Assembly: GCA_026709985.1 (NCBI GenBank)
Contig: JAPORY010000087.1
Span: 1 to 56,370, forward strand
From: Aestuariivita sp.
GTDB lineage: Bacteria > Pseudomonadota > Alphaproteobacteria > Rhodobacterales > Rhodobacteraceae
Reading direction: 5' to 3'
Length of the DNA: 56,370 nucleotides
A program made the position numbers and the translations under genes. The notes below the pieces were generated by a model. It did no database searches and was not told the DNA's origin. It was given only the letters and a program-made list of their open reading frames with translations. Of this stretch, positions 45,311 through 54,564 are shown piece by piece (positions within the stretch are counted from its first letter, which is position 1; each line of letters opens with the position of its first letter).

Positions 45311-46340
45311 TCGGTTTCCCCTCCTTGAGCAAGATTTAAGCAAACCTTGCAGACTGTCTGAACGTTAAAGATTGTGGTGCACTTATGTGCCCGACGATCC
45401 GATCACAGTGCATTGCTCGCTTACTGACGCGGCCGTGAAGTCCGCATCGGAACATCCGGCCGTTATCTGAACGGATTTCAAAAAACTCTCACGGCGTGCT
45501 TAACGCCTGCCGAATTGAGAACTACATGCATCGTGAGTTGGAGTCTGTGTGTATTTCCTCCCGATATCGTCCCCACAAAAATAGACTGAAATCTGCTATG
45601 ATGAAACAAGCATCAAATTGCAAGCCTCAGATTAAAGTCTTGACCATCGGAGTTTGCGGGTATCGGGGTGACTGCATCATTTGCGGAGACTGAAACGCAG
45701 GAGTCTTTGTATTGCGCGTTAATGTCGCGTTCAAATTTCTGTTAAGATTGCAAGTAAGCCCGTGAGGTACAGATGCTGCAAGTAGGGCATTGCCGACGCC
45801 AGTCAAAATGCGCCCGCGGGCTTTGAGACCCCAGTCTTTCACGTCGTTCTGTTTGTTCGTTCCGGCGGGGAGAAAAATTACCTTATCGAAAGTTTGGAAG
45901 GGGTAATATTTTTTCAATCTTCGAATGGGCTGCGTGTATGTCTTGACGAGAAAGCAACATTATTTCAAACCAACGCTGTGCAATGATGTTGCTTCTGGCA
46001 ACTGCGGCGGAAAACACCAACTCGCAAGACTGCACCAACTGGTTAACCTATCAAAAAAGTTTATATATCAGCGCAGGAGCGCGACATCTGGCTGTTGCAA
46101 CATTCGCATTTCAATCCCATAAACTCTGATCCGGTTGGATTAATCCCAGCGTCAATAAAGGCCCGCCAAACGAATTTGAGAATCATGGAAGCAAGCACAG
46201 TCCTCACGGGTGCTTGAGCACCAGTGTTAATTGAGGCCGATCCCTGATCATTGGCAAGGTGATTTTTTGGGTTTACTTTATGGTGCCACATCATGTATTG
46301 CTCAAACCTTTGGCATTATAACCATTTTGGGAGGGAGAAA
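45311..46340. other. Long gap between acs and the TRAP operon without a supported gene
   Basis: About 1 kb separates two divergent operons. Short frames occur on both strands (for example minus 45627-45917, 96 codons, starting KKYYPFQTFDKVIFLP) but none shows motifs or a good site. I found no tRNA cloverleaf or strong terminator. It should hold both promoters and may hide a small RNA or a lost gene. Confidence 0.45.
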
Positions 46341-47357
46341 ATGCATAAGTCAATGGCTTTTGCGGTTGCCACGCTATGCACGGTGGCTCTCGTTAGCGAA
46401 GCAGTAGCCACCGAGTGGAATGCTTCGCTCTGGGGAAAGCGTCGTGCCTTTACTGAACATGTGGAGAAACTCGCTGAATTAGTTGATCAAAAGACCGACG
46501 GGGCCTTCACCATCAACATCAGCTATGGCGGTTTGTCAAAACCGAGAGAAAACCTTGATGGAATTTCCATCGGCGCCTTTGAAATGGCACAATTTTGTGC
46601 CGGTTATCATCGTGACAAAAATCGAGCCATTACCGTTCTTGAACTACCGTTCTTGGGCGTAGCCAATCTTGATGAGGAAGTTGCCGTGAGCCATGCAGTG
46701 TATGGACATCCTGCCGTCCAAGCTGAGATGGATCAATGGAATGCCAGATTGCTAATGACCTCGCCGATGCCACAATACAACATTGTCGGAACTGGTGAAC
46801 CTCGAGATACGCTTGAAGCGATGAACGGTATGCGGGTCCGCGCTACCGGGGGACTTGGTAAGGCTTTCGAGGCGGTTGGCGCTGTACCGACCTCAGTCGC
46901 CGCCCCTGAGGCCTACCAGGCGATGGAGTCAGGCGTGGTTGATACGGTTGCTTTTGCCCAACATGCTCACTTGAGTTTTGGCACCATCAATCAGGCGGAT
47001 TGGTGGACAGCAAACCTCAACCCTGGGACCGTCAACTGTCCAGTTGTGGTCAATTCAGACGCCTATGCTGCGCTTCCTGATGATCATCGACAGGCTCTTG
47101 ATGCAGCGGTATCGGAGTCCATAGAGCATTATCTTGCCAACTATTCGGATTTGCTTAAGCGCTGGGACGCTGTGCTCGCAGAAAAAGGTGTCGAGAAAGT
47201 GGAGATCGCAGAGGCGACGCTTGCGGAATTTCGCGAAAAGGCCGCCGATCCGATTCGCGCCCAGTGGATCGACGAAATGTCGGCGCAAGGGCTACCAGCG
47301 CAAGAGTTGGTTGAGCTCGTGGCGGAGACCCTCGAGCAAGTTCGGGGCGGTAGTTAA
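46341..47357 (+). CDS. TRAP transporter substrate-binding protein DctP-type
   Basis: The 338-residue periplasmic protein starts at ATG 46341 after a GGGAGGGAG site. It has a signal peptide (KSMAFAVATLCTVALVSEAVA) and the DctP fold, with the family block LEAMNGMRVRATGGLGKAFEAVG near residue 155, containing the Arg that grips the ligand carboxylate. The ligand is presumably an organic acid, but the subgroup is not assignable. A hairpin lies between it and the permease genes. Confidence 0.93.
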   Translation: MHKSMAFAVATLCTVALVSEAVATEWNASLWGKRRAFTEHVEKLAELVDQKTDGAFTINISYGGLSKPRENLDGISIGAFEMAQFCAGYHRDKNRAITVLELPFLGVANLDEEVAVSHAVYGHPAVQAEMDQWNARLLMTSPMPQYNIVGTGEPRDTLEAMNGMRVRATGGLGKAFEAVGAVPTSVAAPEAYQAMESGVVDTVAFAQHAHLSFGTINQADWWTANLNPGTVNCPVVVNSDAYAALPDDHRQALDAAVSESIEHYLANYSDLLKRWDAVLAEKGVEKVEIAEATLAEFREKAADPIRAQWIDEMSAQGLPAQELVELVAETLEQVRGGS

Positions 47358-47392
47358 CGGGTGATACCTGCACTGCACGCAATTGCTTAATG

Positions 47393-47417
47393 AGCCCGCG
47401 AGATTATTTCGCGGGCT
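47393..47417 (+). terminator. Intercistronic hairpin between dctP and dctQ
   Basis: A perfect 9-bp stem (AGCCCGCGA with TCGCGGGCT) and a 7-base loop lie 36 bases after the dctP stop and 107 before the next gene. No T-run follows. It probably stabilises the 5' message or reduces read-through, so that the binding protein outnumbers the permease. Confidence 0.55.
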
Positions 47418-47523
47418 TGGCATCTCCAACAATTGTGTGGCGATTAATTGAGCCAACGCGTTTGCGCGACTTTGTTAGCAAGAGCGATACCAAGAAAAAT
47501 GGCGACAATAATTTCCTAAACAA

Positions 47524-48153
47524 ATGAGTCAATCAGCCGCTGTTCTTGAAGATCGTTCCCTTCTCAGCGCCCTTGATCGGGCGCTGTTGCGCTTGGAAAG
47601 TTTCTTCGCACTCATCAGTGGTATTGCAGTATTTAGCCTGATGATCATGGCTGTGGTGTCCGTGTCCGGTCGTAGTTTGTTTAATCGGCCTCTGCCGGGC
47701 TATGTAGATTGGGTTGAGGCCGCGATGCCACTCATTGCCTTCATGGGCATTGCGTACGTGCAACGATCCGGCAATCATATTCGAATGGACATCGTGCCTC
47801 GCTTCCTCAAGGGCCGAATGCTTTGGTTCACGGAATTCCTCGGCGTTGTCTTCATTTTCCTGTTAATGTCGGCCCTCGTGTGGGGTTCATGGGCACACTT
47901 TGCTCGCTCGTTCGATTGGAACGCGCCTCTATGGAGCCGCGACAGTTCCATTGACATTGGCATCCCGCTTTGGCCGGCAAAGCTACTCGTACCGATCGCA
48001 TTTTCTTTACTTTGTTTACGATCAATACTTCAAATCTGGGGTTACAGTTCGGCTCTATTGCGCGGTTCAGCGAGACCCATAGCTGTTCCCTTAGTTCAAG
48101 ATGCGGCGGCTCAAGCGATGTCGGAAGCCGAACAGCTTCGTGATAGGGTCTGA
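47524..48153 (+). CDS. TRAP transporter small permease DctQ-type
   Basis: The 209-residue protein has four spans and the DctQ block FNRPLPGYVDWVEAAMPLIAF; YVQRSGNHIRMDI is the loop typical of the family. It is the small membrane subunit partnering the DctM protein. The next gene starts 5 bases after its stop. The C-terminal tail of about 35 residues after the last span is soluble and variable. Confidence 0.9.
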   Translation: MSQSAAVLEDRSLLSALDRALLRLESFFALISGIAVFSLMIMAVVSVSGRSLFNRPLPGYVDWVEAAMPLIAFMGIAYVQRSGNHIRMDIVPRFLKGRMLWFTEFLGVVFIFLLMSALVWGSWAHFARSFDWNAPLWSRDSSIDIGIPLWPAKLLVPIAFSLLCLRSILQIWGYSSALLRGSARPIAVPLVQDAAAQAMSEAEQLRDRV

Positions 48154-48158
48154 AGATC

Positions 48159-49562
48159 TTGGAGCCGATTACCCTTGGATTATGGGTCACAGCGGGACTT
48201 CTCGCACTCGTTGTCCTCGGCATGCGCGTTGCATTTGCTGCCGGATTGGCGGGGTTGATTGGGCTCGTCCTGATTTTTTGGATGAAGAAGGATTTCAATA
48301 GCGAGGAACTTTTGTGGGCGATAACAGTTGCGGTAAAAACTGCCGGTCAAGTTCCTCACTCCAAAATCGCTTCGCAAGCCTTGAGTCTGATTCCGACTTT
48401 TATTCTAATCGGATATTTGGCGTATTACGCTGGACTAACGCGGGCGTTGTTTGAGGCGGCCAAGCGTTGGGTTGCATGGGTGCCAGGGGGGCTCGCAGTT
48501 GCGACCGTTTTTTCGACTGCTGGTTTCGCGGCTGTGTCCGGTGCATCAGTGGCGACGGCTGCGGTTTTTGCCAGAATCGCAATTCCCGAGATGCTAAAGA
48601 TTGGCTACAATAAGCCATTCGCAGCGGGTGTTGTAGCCGCTGGCGGGACGTTGGCTTCCCTTATTCCACCGTCCGCAATTCTTGTCATTTACGCCATTAT
48701 TGTCGAGCAAGATGTTGGGCTATTGTTGCTTGCGGGTTTTATTCCGGGGGCTTTTTCGGCTTTGATTTATGGTCTGTTGATCGTCGGTATCGCAACCTTT
48801 TTTCGACAAATCGGGCCACCCGTTGGCGGTTTTACTTGGGGCGAGAGATTAGCGAGTCTCCCGGCGGCTCTGCCAATCGTTGCGGTAATCGCGATCATTA
48901 TTTCTTTCGTATACAATCCATTTGGAGATAGCATTGGAACTCCGACTGAGGGTGGGGCACTCGGTGCGTTTGTCGTATTTTGTATGGCACTTTACCGCGG
49001 AATGGGACTTGCCGAGTTAAAATCAGCTCTCTTGGAGACAGCCAAACTTACGGTGATGATTTTCACGATCATCTGGGGTGTGTTGATTTACGTTCGCTTT
49101 TTGGGGTTTGCTGGTTTGCCGGACGCATTTTCGAACTGGATTACATCGCTCGAAGTATCGCCGCTGCTTATCTTGATCTTGATTTTATTGGCGTACGCAA
49201 TTTTAGGCATGTTTATGGATGCGATTGGCATGTTGCTCTTGACATTGCCGGTCGTTTATCCTGCGGTGATGGCCCTAAACGGGGGCGAATATGTCACAGC
49301 CGAGGCGAGTACTTTTGGAATGTCTGGTACGATGTGCGCCGTTTGGTTCGGCATTCTGGTTGTTAAGATGGCAGAGTTTTGCCTCATTACGCCGCCGATT
49401 GGACTCAACTGCTTCGTTGTTGCCGGCGTGAGGGATGATTTGAGTGTGCAAGATGTATTTAAGGGGGTAACGCCGTTTTTTGTTGCCGATGCGGTTACAA
49501 TTTCACTGTTGGTAGCGTTTCCGATATTAGTGCTTTGGTTGCCGATGCTTTCTATGGGTTAA
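48159..49562 (+). CDS. TRAP transporter large permease DctM-type
   Basis: The 467-residue protein has about 12 spans. Family blocks are AGFAAVSGASVATAAVFARI near residue 122, PPSAILVIYAIIVEQDVG near 175, PTEGGALGAF near 261 and MFMDAIGMLLLTLPVVYP near 351. The start is TTG. It completes the TRAP system that imports its substrate with a sodium gradient. It ends the operon; the next gene is convergent. Confidence 0.93.
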   Translation: MEPITLGLWVTAGLLALVVLGMRVAFAAGLAGLIGLVLIFWMKKDFNSEELLWAITVAVKTAGQVPHSKIASQALSLIPTFILIGYLAYYAGLTRALFEAAKRWVAWVPGGLAVATVFSTAGFAAVSGASVATAAVFARIAIPEMLKIGYNKPFAAGVVAAGGTLASLIPPSAILVIYAIIVEQDVGLLLLAGFIPGAFSALIYGLLIVGIATFFRQIGPPVGGFTWGERLASLPAALPIVAVIAIIISFVYNPFGDSIGTPTEGGALGAFVVFCMALYRGMGLAELKSALLETAKLTVMIFTIIWGVLIYVRFLGFAGLPDAFSNWITSLEVSPLLILILILLAYAILGMFMDAIGMLLLTLPVVYPAVMALNGGEYVTAEASTFGMSGTMCAVWFGILVVKMAEFCLITPPIGLNCFVVAGVRDDLSVQDVFKGVTPFFVADAVTISLLVAFPILVLWLPMLSMG

Positions 49563-49721
49563 GTGTCGAGTGATGAGAATCTAAGAATAAGTTTAGTTTC
49601 GCTGGTCAAATGACGATCGAGGCGCTGTGCCAATGATGGTTTTCTCTGCTGCTTATTGTGATGGAGCGGCAGTTTTAGTTTCCAAACCCTTCGACTACGG
49701 CGTCAAAGCTTTGGTAAACGA

Positions 49722-50264
49722 CTATCGCCATTTTATAGAACACCCCATCGACGCAACCTGCTCTTTAGGGCCTACGCCAGTTTGAGCAATCTGAAGCATT
49801 GCGTCGAGCAGGTCTGGCTTCCGATTATTGGGATCCCCCATGCCGGCATCGTCGAGTCGTCCTCGGTACTGCAACTCGCCATTTGCGTTCAGGCCGAAAA
49901 AATCTGGCGTGCACACGGCGTCATAAGAACGTGCGACGGATTGATCCTCGTCTACGAGATAGGGAAAATTGAATCCATAGCGAGAGGCAAATTGGAGCAT
50001 ATATTTCGGAGCATCCGCCGGATAGTTCTGATAGTCATTCGACATAATCGCGAGCACGTTGACACCATTTTGCTTAAGAACGTGTGCGTCTTCCGCGAGT
50101 CGAGCAGCAATGCGAATCACGTACGGGCAGTGATTACAAATGAAGGCGATCAGCAATGCGTTTTTGATGTGGTCGGACATGCGATGCCGACTTCCATCAG
50201 GCGTAGCCAACTCAAAATCCGGTGCTTTCCACCCAAAGTTGCAAACCGGGGTGTCATTCAACAT
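49722..50264 (-). CDS. Thioredoxin-like (AhpC/TSA-type) protein
   Basis: The 180-residue protein has a peroxiredoxin-like fold: FGWKAPDFELATPDGSRH near the start, and LIAFICNHCPYV (near residue 45) with a CxxC-type site, followed by LAIMSNDYQNYPADAP. This CNHCPYV subgroup is common and usually annotated thioredoxin family protein, with unproven reductase or peroxidase activity. There is no signal peptide. The start is ATG 50264, with a site AAGGAA shortly upstream. Confidence 0.88.
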   Translation of the reverse strand: MLNDTPVCNFGWKAPDFELATPDGSRHRMSDHIKNALLIAFICNHCPYVIRIAARLAEDAHVLKQNGVNVLAIMSNDYQNYPADAPKYMLQFASRYGFNFPYLVDEDQSVARSYDAVCTPDFFGLNANGELQYRGRLDDAGMGDPNNRKPDLLDAMLQIAQTGVGPKEQVASMGCSIKWR

Positions 50265-50927
50265 TGAGCAATTCCTTTCTTCGAATTTACGGGATCAGAA
50301 TTAATAACAAGCTCTCCTGCTCATATTTTTCGCGGCGAAGTCGACTTAGGAGCAAGAGTGGTGATTGCACCCAAGAGAGTAACTCGGGTCTATTGTTGAT
50401 CTCCAGATAAAGTTGAAGATCCAAAAAAGCTGCGGATTTTGCGTGGTCAAAGCTTATTCCTTAGGTTCTTGCTCTGCGTGTCCGACCAAAACCGAATGGT
50501 CCGCAAGACGTGTGATACCGAGCGACATCAAGCTATGTCGAATTTGAGTTCAAAACAATAAATGCATACAGCCATGATCTGCCGCTCATGACTCTATTTC
50601 GTAATGTAGTAACGGCGGATCTCGGTAGGTTCAATCCAACAAAAAGTTTTCGTTCAGAGTCCAAACGCCGCGACAGTCGTGGGCACGACGGCAGACCTCT
50701 CAACCATTCGTTGGAGTACTTTGAGATTTGTTCAATCAGGGGTTCGATTCAAAAGCGATGAGTCTGCTTCAATTCGTACCATACTTGAACCAAAGAGTTT
50801 CTTTGGGCTCGCAAGCGCAAATAGCCGAAACGATAGCGCACTTAACCGACCCCCTCCTTAGCCGACCTCCTTATCGCTAATCGTGTGATCCGCTGCAGAT
50901 CTTCTTCGTGAGGCAAGTTAACTTGGG
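50265..50927. other. Gene-free spacer
   Basis: About 660 bases with no supported gene. A plus frame at 50679-50861 (60 codons) has no motif or site. GGTTCGATTC near 50740 recalls a tRNA T-loop, but the flanking stems do not pair, so I reject a tRNA. Confidence 0.5.
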
Positions 50928-51689
50928 TTAATATTGCACGCCCAAAGTGAGTGCACCATCGACGATCAAGTTCGCTCCCGAGATGAAGCTCGCTGCTGGA
51001 CTTGCCAAATACACCACGGCGTTTGCCACCTCCGCCGGCGTGCCCATTCGTCCCATTGGGTTGGCCTCCACCTGTTTTTGGAAAAGCACGGGATTATTCC
51101 GTTTTGTTTGATCCCAAATACCGTCTTCAAAATAGATATTTCCGGGGGATACGGCGTTGACGCGAATACCATCGGGAGCGAGCGCACGGGCAAGACCTTT
51201 GGTATAGTTAATCACTGCTGCTTTCATCGCCCCATATGGTTTTGGCCCGCCGGGCGTGTGCAACGCAGCGATTGACGAAATCAGAACCATCGAACCCGCT
51301 TCGGCTGATTTGAGGAACGGCGTTGCGGCGTCGACGCCGTAAAAGGTCGCCATCATATCAACCTCGAAACTTTGGCGCCACGCCTCTTCGCCGATGTCTT
51401 GATTCAGGGCACTGACATTAGCGACAAATATATCAATACCACCCAGCTGTTGTGCACTATCATTGATCCATTCGGCTTGCGCATCGCGATCTGCTGCATC
51501 AACCGAGGCACCCATCGCCTGAATCCCTTGCATACCAAGTTCTGAAACGACGGTGTTCACATTCGCCTGGTTGCGAGCGCAGATTGATAGATTGCACCCT
51601 TCCACGGCCATAAGTTGTGCAATTGCCCTGCCAATCCCGCGCGTTGCCCCAGCGATGACGGCGTTTTTACCTCTTAGATGGAGTTCCAA
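50928..51689 (-). CDS. Short-chain dehydrogenase/reductase
   Basis: The 253-residue classical SDR binds NAD(P) with AGATRGIGRAIAQL (near residue 13) and has the catalytic Ser in VLISSIAAL and the Tyr-x3-Lys in PYGAMKAA. NVSALN takes the place of the NNAG motif, which is an atypical variant. The C-terminal IVDGALTLGVQY is usual. Substrate is not predictable. It stands alone, upstream of an IS1595 relic. Confidence 0.92.
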   Translation of the reverse strand: MELHLRGKNAVIAGATRGIGRAIAQLMAVEGCNLSICARNQANVNTVVSELGMQGIQAMGASVDAADRDAQAEWINDSAQQLGGIDIFVANVSALNQDIGEEAWRQSFEVDMMATFYGVDAATPFLKSAEAGSMVLISSIAALHTPGGPKPYGAMKAAVINYTKGLARALAPDGIRVNAVSPGNIYFEDGIWDQTKRNNPVLFQKQVEANPMGRMGTPAEVANAVVYLASPAASFISGANLIVDGALTLGVQY

Positions 51690-51879
51690 TTCGTTTTCCT
51701 CTCCAAGTAATCAAGCAGCAAAGTTCGGTTAGTCATTCGTCATTCAATCGCCAACTCGCAATAAATATAGCGTATCGTGGTCAATAACGATTATGAAGCG
51801 TATTCGCAATGAATAGTTACGGGCTTGCCCTTCGTCACCATCTACTCGAATCCCCGAATCAACCAACGGAAGCCAAGCC

Positions 51880-52385
51880 ATGAACTGGCAAACCGTTTTC
51901 ATTCGCTATCCAGATCATGCGGCTTGTATCGCCTATCTTGGAAAGGCTCGCGGGGCCTATTGCCCGCATTGTAGAGCAACCTATGTCGTGCGAAAGTAGG
52001 GAAACATCGCGTGGGCTGATAGAACTGCCATTCGTGCAATTCCAGTTGCGACGTTCTGTCGGGTTCGATATTTGAGAAGACCAAGGTACCGTTGCAGAAA
52101 TGGTTTCTGGCGATCAATCTAATGGTTAACGCCGAGAAAGGTCTGTCCAGTTACCAGCTTTCACGCGGCCGCAACCTTAACCAGAAAACCGCTTGGTACG
52201 TGCAGCAATGTATCCGCGCCGCCATGCTGACAAAGAAAGCGAAATTCTACGTGACATAGTTGGGGCCAATGGGACCTGTGTTGCTGCTAAGCCGCGCAAG
52301 GGAAATAGGCACAATGGTAACAATCCGAACAAGCAAGCATGCGAGAGTGAAATATCCGCGAATGCAACTACTGACTGTTCAGGAG
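51880..52385 (+). pseudogene. IS1595-family transposase relic (second copy, different subgroup)
   Basis: No long open frame exists, but translating across frames recovers an IS1595 transposase N-terminal half. It begins at ATG 51880 (NWQTVFIRYPDH) with a zinc ribbon YCPHC, then a frameshift after RK, two stops, NCHSCNSSC, IFEKTKVPLQKWFLAINLMV and LNQKTAWYVQQCIRAAML. The DDE part follows with GIVEADETYVGG decayed to DIVGANGTCVAA, then KPRKGNRHNGNNPNK. The catalytic Asp position is thus lost. The C-terminal half is missing. It is an old relic, unlike the 13881 copy in sequence. Confidence 0.82.
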
Positions 52386-52743
52386 ATACTTGACGGTAAG
52401 CGGTTCTTGACGCCGTCGGTAGCGCGGGGCAAGGGCTAGGCGTAACCTGGCTTGCCATACCTGCGGCTTGCCTAATTCCCACCATCACCTCAAAGCCCGT
52501 AACGACTATTGCGATTCTTTCGCACAAGACTGAGGCCAGATGGCGGCGATCGACGGTTGGACTAGAAAAGGAAAGCGAGTGTCGAACCTATGTTGTACGC
52601 ACGGATGACGAAATCGGTGACTTAATGACGAATAAAGATTTTAGGGTGTCGGTGTCTTGTTTGAAATCGGCAGCCATTATATCAGTTGGCCACAAGGCAC
52701 TGAGATAGATTGTCGCTCTCCACGATTTGTTTGAGGTACGAAG
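52386..52743. other. Spacer between IS1595 relic and GntR regulator
   Basis: No gene or IS end is recognisable in these 358 bases. The right half should hold the promoter of the regulator gene. Confidence 0.4.
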
Positions 52744-53583
52744 TTGGCCGATCCCAATGAAATTACGGCTCGACTACGCCGGATGATTGAGAATGATTTT
52801 GGTGACGGTGACCGCTTACCCTCCGAAGTCAAACTGTCAGAGAAAATGGGTGTGAGCCGTGCGAAACTGCGCGAGTCATTTGGCGTTTTATGGCAAGCAG
52901 GATTAATTGAGAAAAAATGGGGCGTCGGCACCATTGTGCGCAAACCTCATGACCAGCCAGCAGTTGTTGTGCCCTTATGGGAGATTCGCAGTGCCCCAAC
53001 ACTAATTCGCGAGAGTGGGCAAACAGCATCGGTTACAGATTTGTCGATTGAACGAAACCGGGCAGATGACACTATTGCTGATCTCCTGAGTATCCGCTGT
53101 GGCAGCACTTATTGGCTAGTTGATCGGGTATTATGTGCAGACGATATTCCGATCCAGCGAACCATTGACGCCGTACCCACACGCATTGATGGCGTAGAAT
53201 TTGACGCACGCGGGTTTGATGTCAATGACAACACACTGGTTGCCATGTATGAAAGCCAACTGCAGCGTCGCATAATGCGGTCCGATGGGCGACTAACTGT
53301 CGTACCAGCACCGCCGGACACTGCCAAACATTTGCGGTTAAGGGACGAAGATCCAGTACTGCTGGTGGAGTACAGCACTTGCTTGGACCGAGAGACACCT
53401 CTGAGCTACTCAGTCACATGGTACAATACCGCACGCGTCGATGTTCGCTTTACAGCCGAACGACCAGTTAGACGGTCGATCCAATTTTCCGAACGCAAAA
53501 CCAACCGGGTGCCGCTGCCAGCAATGCTGGTCAGTTCTCATCTGAGCGCTCTCGGAAATATCAACGCCTCAAATTCGCGCTGA
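52744..53583 (+). CDS. GntR-family transcriptional regulator with UTRA domain (HutC subfamily)
   Basis: The 279-residue protein begins with a GntR winged helix (about residues 5-66: GDRLPSEVKLSEKMGVSRAKLRESFGVL) and has a UTRA ligand-binding domain at about 90-230, closing with CLDRETPLSYSVTWYNT. The start is TTG with a GAGG site; an in-frame stop lies just upstream, so no earlier start is possible. It precedes the SDR and transketolase genes and probably controls them in response to a sugar-type metabolite. Confidence 0.9.
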   Translation: MADPNEITARLRRMIENDFGDGDRLPSEVKLSEKMGVSRAKLRESFGVLWQAGLIEKKWGVGTIVRKPHDQPAVVVPLWEIRSAPTLIRESGQTASVTDLSIERNRADDTIADLLSIRCGSTYWLVDRVLCADDIPIQRTIDAVPTRIDGVEFDARGFDVNDNTLVAMYESQLQRRIMRSDGRLTVVPAPPDTAKHLRLRDEDPVLLVEYSTCLDRETPLSYSVTWYNTARVDVRFTAERPVRRSIQFSERKTNRVPLPAMLVSSHLSALGNINASNSR

Positions 53584-53708
53584 TAATTTTACCAAACTAT
53601 CAACTTTATTCTGTTGACGGCTAAGAGTATGTAGTCTATACGCTTAGTAGAGGTCAGACCTCTTACCTGTGTAAATTGAATAGAGGAGTTCAATTTCTCA
53701 GGAAAATC

Positions 53709-53737
53709 GGGAGGACATTATGGAAAACCTGCTGTGA
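53709..53737 (+). promoter_or_regulatory. Shine-Dalgarno and five-codon frame overlapping the SDR start
   Basis: GGGAGG at 53709-53714 is placed 5 bases before an ATG at 53720 that reads only MENLL and stops. The stop TGA overlaps the GTG at 53734 (GTGA) where the SDR frame begins. Either a leader peptide couples translation, or a one-base indel has separated the SDR from its real ATG. Confidence 0.5.
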
Positions 53738-54504
53738 GTCAGCATTGCGTCGTAACAGGCGGTGCAAGCGGTATGGGAGCATCGACTGCCCGATTGGCTG
53801 CCAAGAACGGCTTTTCGGTCTCAATGCTTTCATTGGAGAGAGATCGGGCGGCGGGCGAAGCGCTCATCAAAGAAATCAGCGATATTGGCGGAAAGGCATC
53901 CTTTTTCCCGGTCGACGTAGCTTTGGAGAGCGAAGTGGTCTTGGCTTATGATGCGGCGGTGAGAGAGTTCGGTATCCCAACGGCTGCTGTACATGCTGCA
54001 GGCCTTTTTGTCAGCGGCACAATCCTTGATATGGACGTTGAAGCGACGGCGCACATGATTGCCGTTAATCTCACCGGGCTGATGATCTGTTGTCGGGAAG
54101 CCGCAAGGCACATGTCCACCGATAGAGGCGGCACAGGCGGCTCAATCGTAAATATCACCTCAATGGCAGCGACCATTGGTGGCCGTCCCGGTGCCTGTGC
54201 TTATGCGGCGACCAAAGGAGCCGTTGACGTTTTTACCAAAGGATTTGCGAAGGAGGTTGCGCGGCAAGGTATCCGCGTCAATACCATTCGTCCAGGCGCT
54301 ATCGCGAGCCCGATGACCGCCGCTCTTGAGTTGAACCCAGAACTAAAGAAGTCTGTTGAAGCTTCGATCCCTATGGGGCGCCTTGGAACCTGTGATGAGA
54401 TCGCTGATATTGCCGTTTGGCTGTCATCGGAATCCGCTTCACTGGTCACGGGGGCTTTGGTCGATGCCAGTGGGGGAGGTTTCAATGTGGCAGGCTCTAT
54501 TTAA
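53734..54504 (+). CDS. Short-chain dehydrogenase/reductase of the transketolase cluster
   Basis: The 256-residue SDR has the nucleotide site VVTGGASGMGASTARLA at its very start, the catalytic Ser in IVNITSMAA and YAATKGA, and RPGAIASPM in the substrate region. As numbered, it starts at GTG 53734, with only 7 residues before the beta strand; the ATG at 53720 would suit better if one base were restored. It lies 60 bases before the transketolase genes and may oxidise or reduce a sugar or polyol upstream of them. Confidence 0.88.
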   Translation: MSQHCVVTGGASGMGASTARLAAKNGFSVSMLSLERDRAAGEALIKEISDIGGKASFFPVDVALESEVVLAYDAAVREFGIPTAAVHAAGLFVSGTILDMDVEATAHMIAVNLTGLMICCREAARHMSTDRGGTGGSIVNITSMAATIGGRPGACAYAATKGAVDVFTKGFAKEVARQGIRVNTIRPGAIASPMTAALELNPELKKSVEASIPMGRLGTCDEIADIAVWLSSESASLVTGALVDASGGGFNVAGSI

Positions 54505-54564
54505 ACGAGAAACGCGGCTTGTCGGCAATCGTGTTGTGCCCAATTTACGCGGGGATTCTGGCCG

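Noticed and set aside
50735-50760. tRNA-like T-loop GGTTCGATTC
   Set aside because: Flanking bases do not form the T-stem or an acceptor stem, and no anticodon arm lies upstream.
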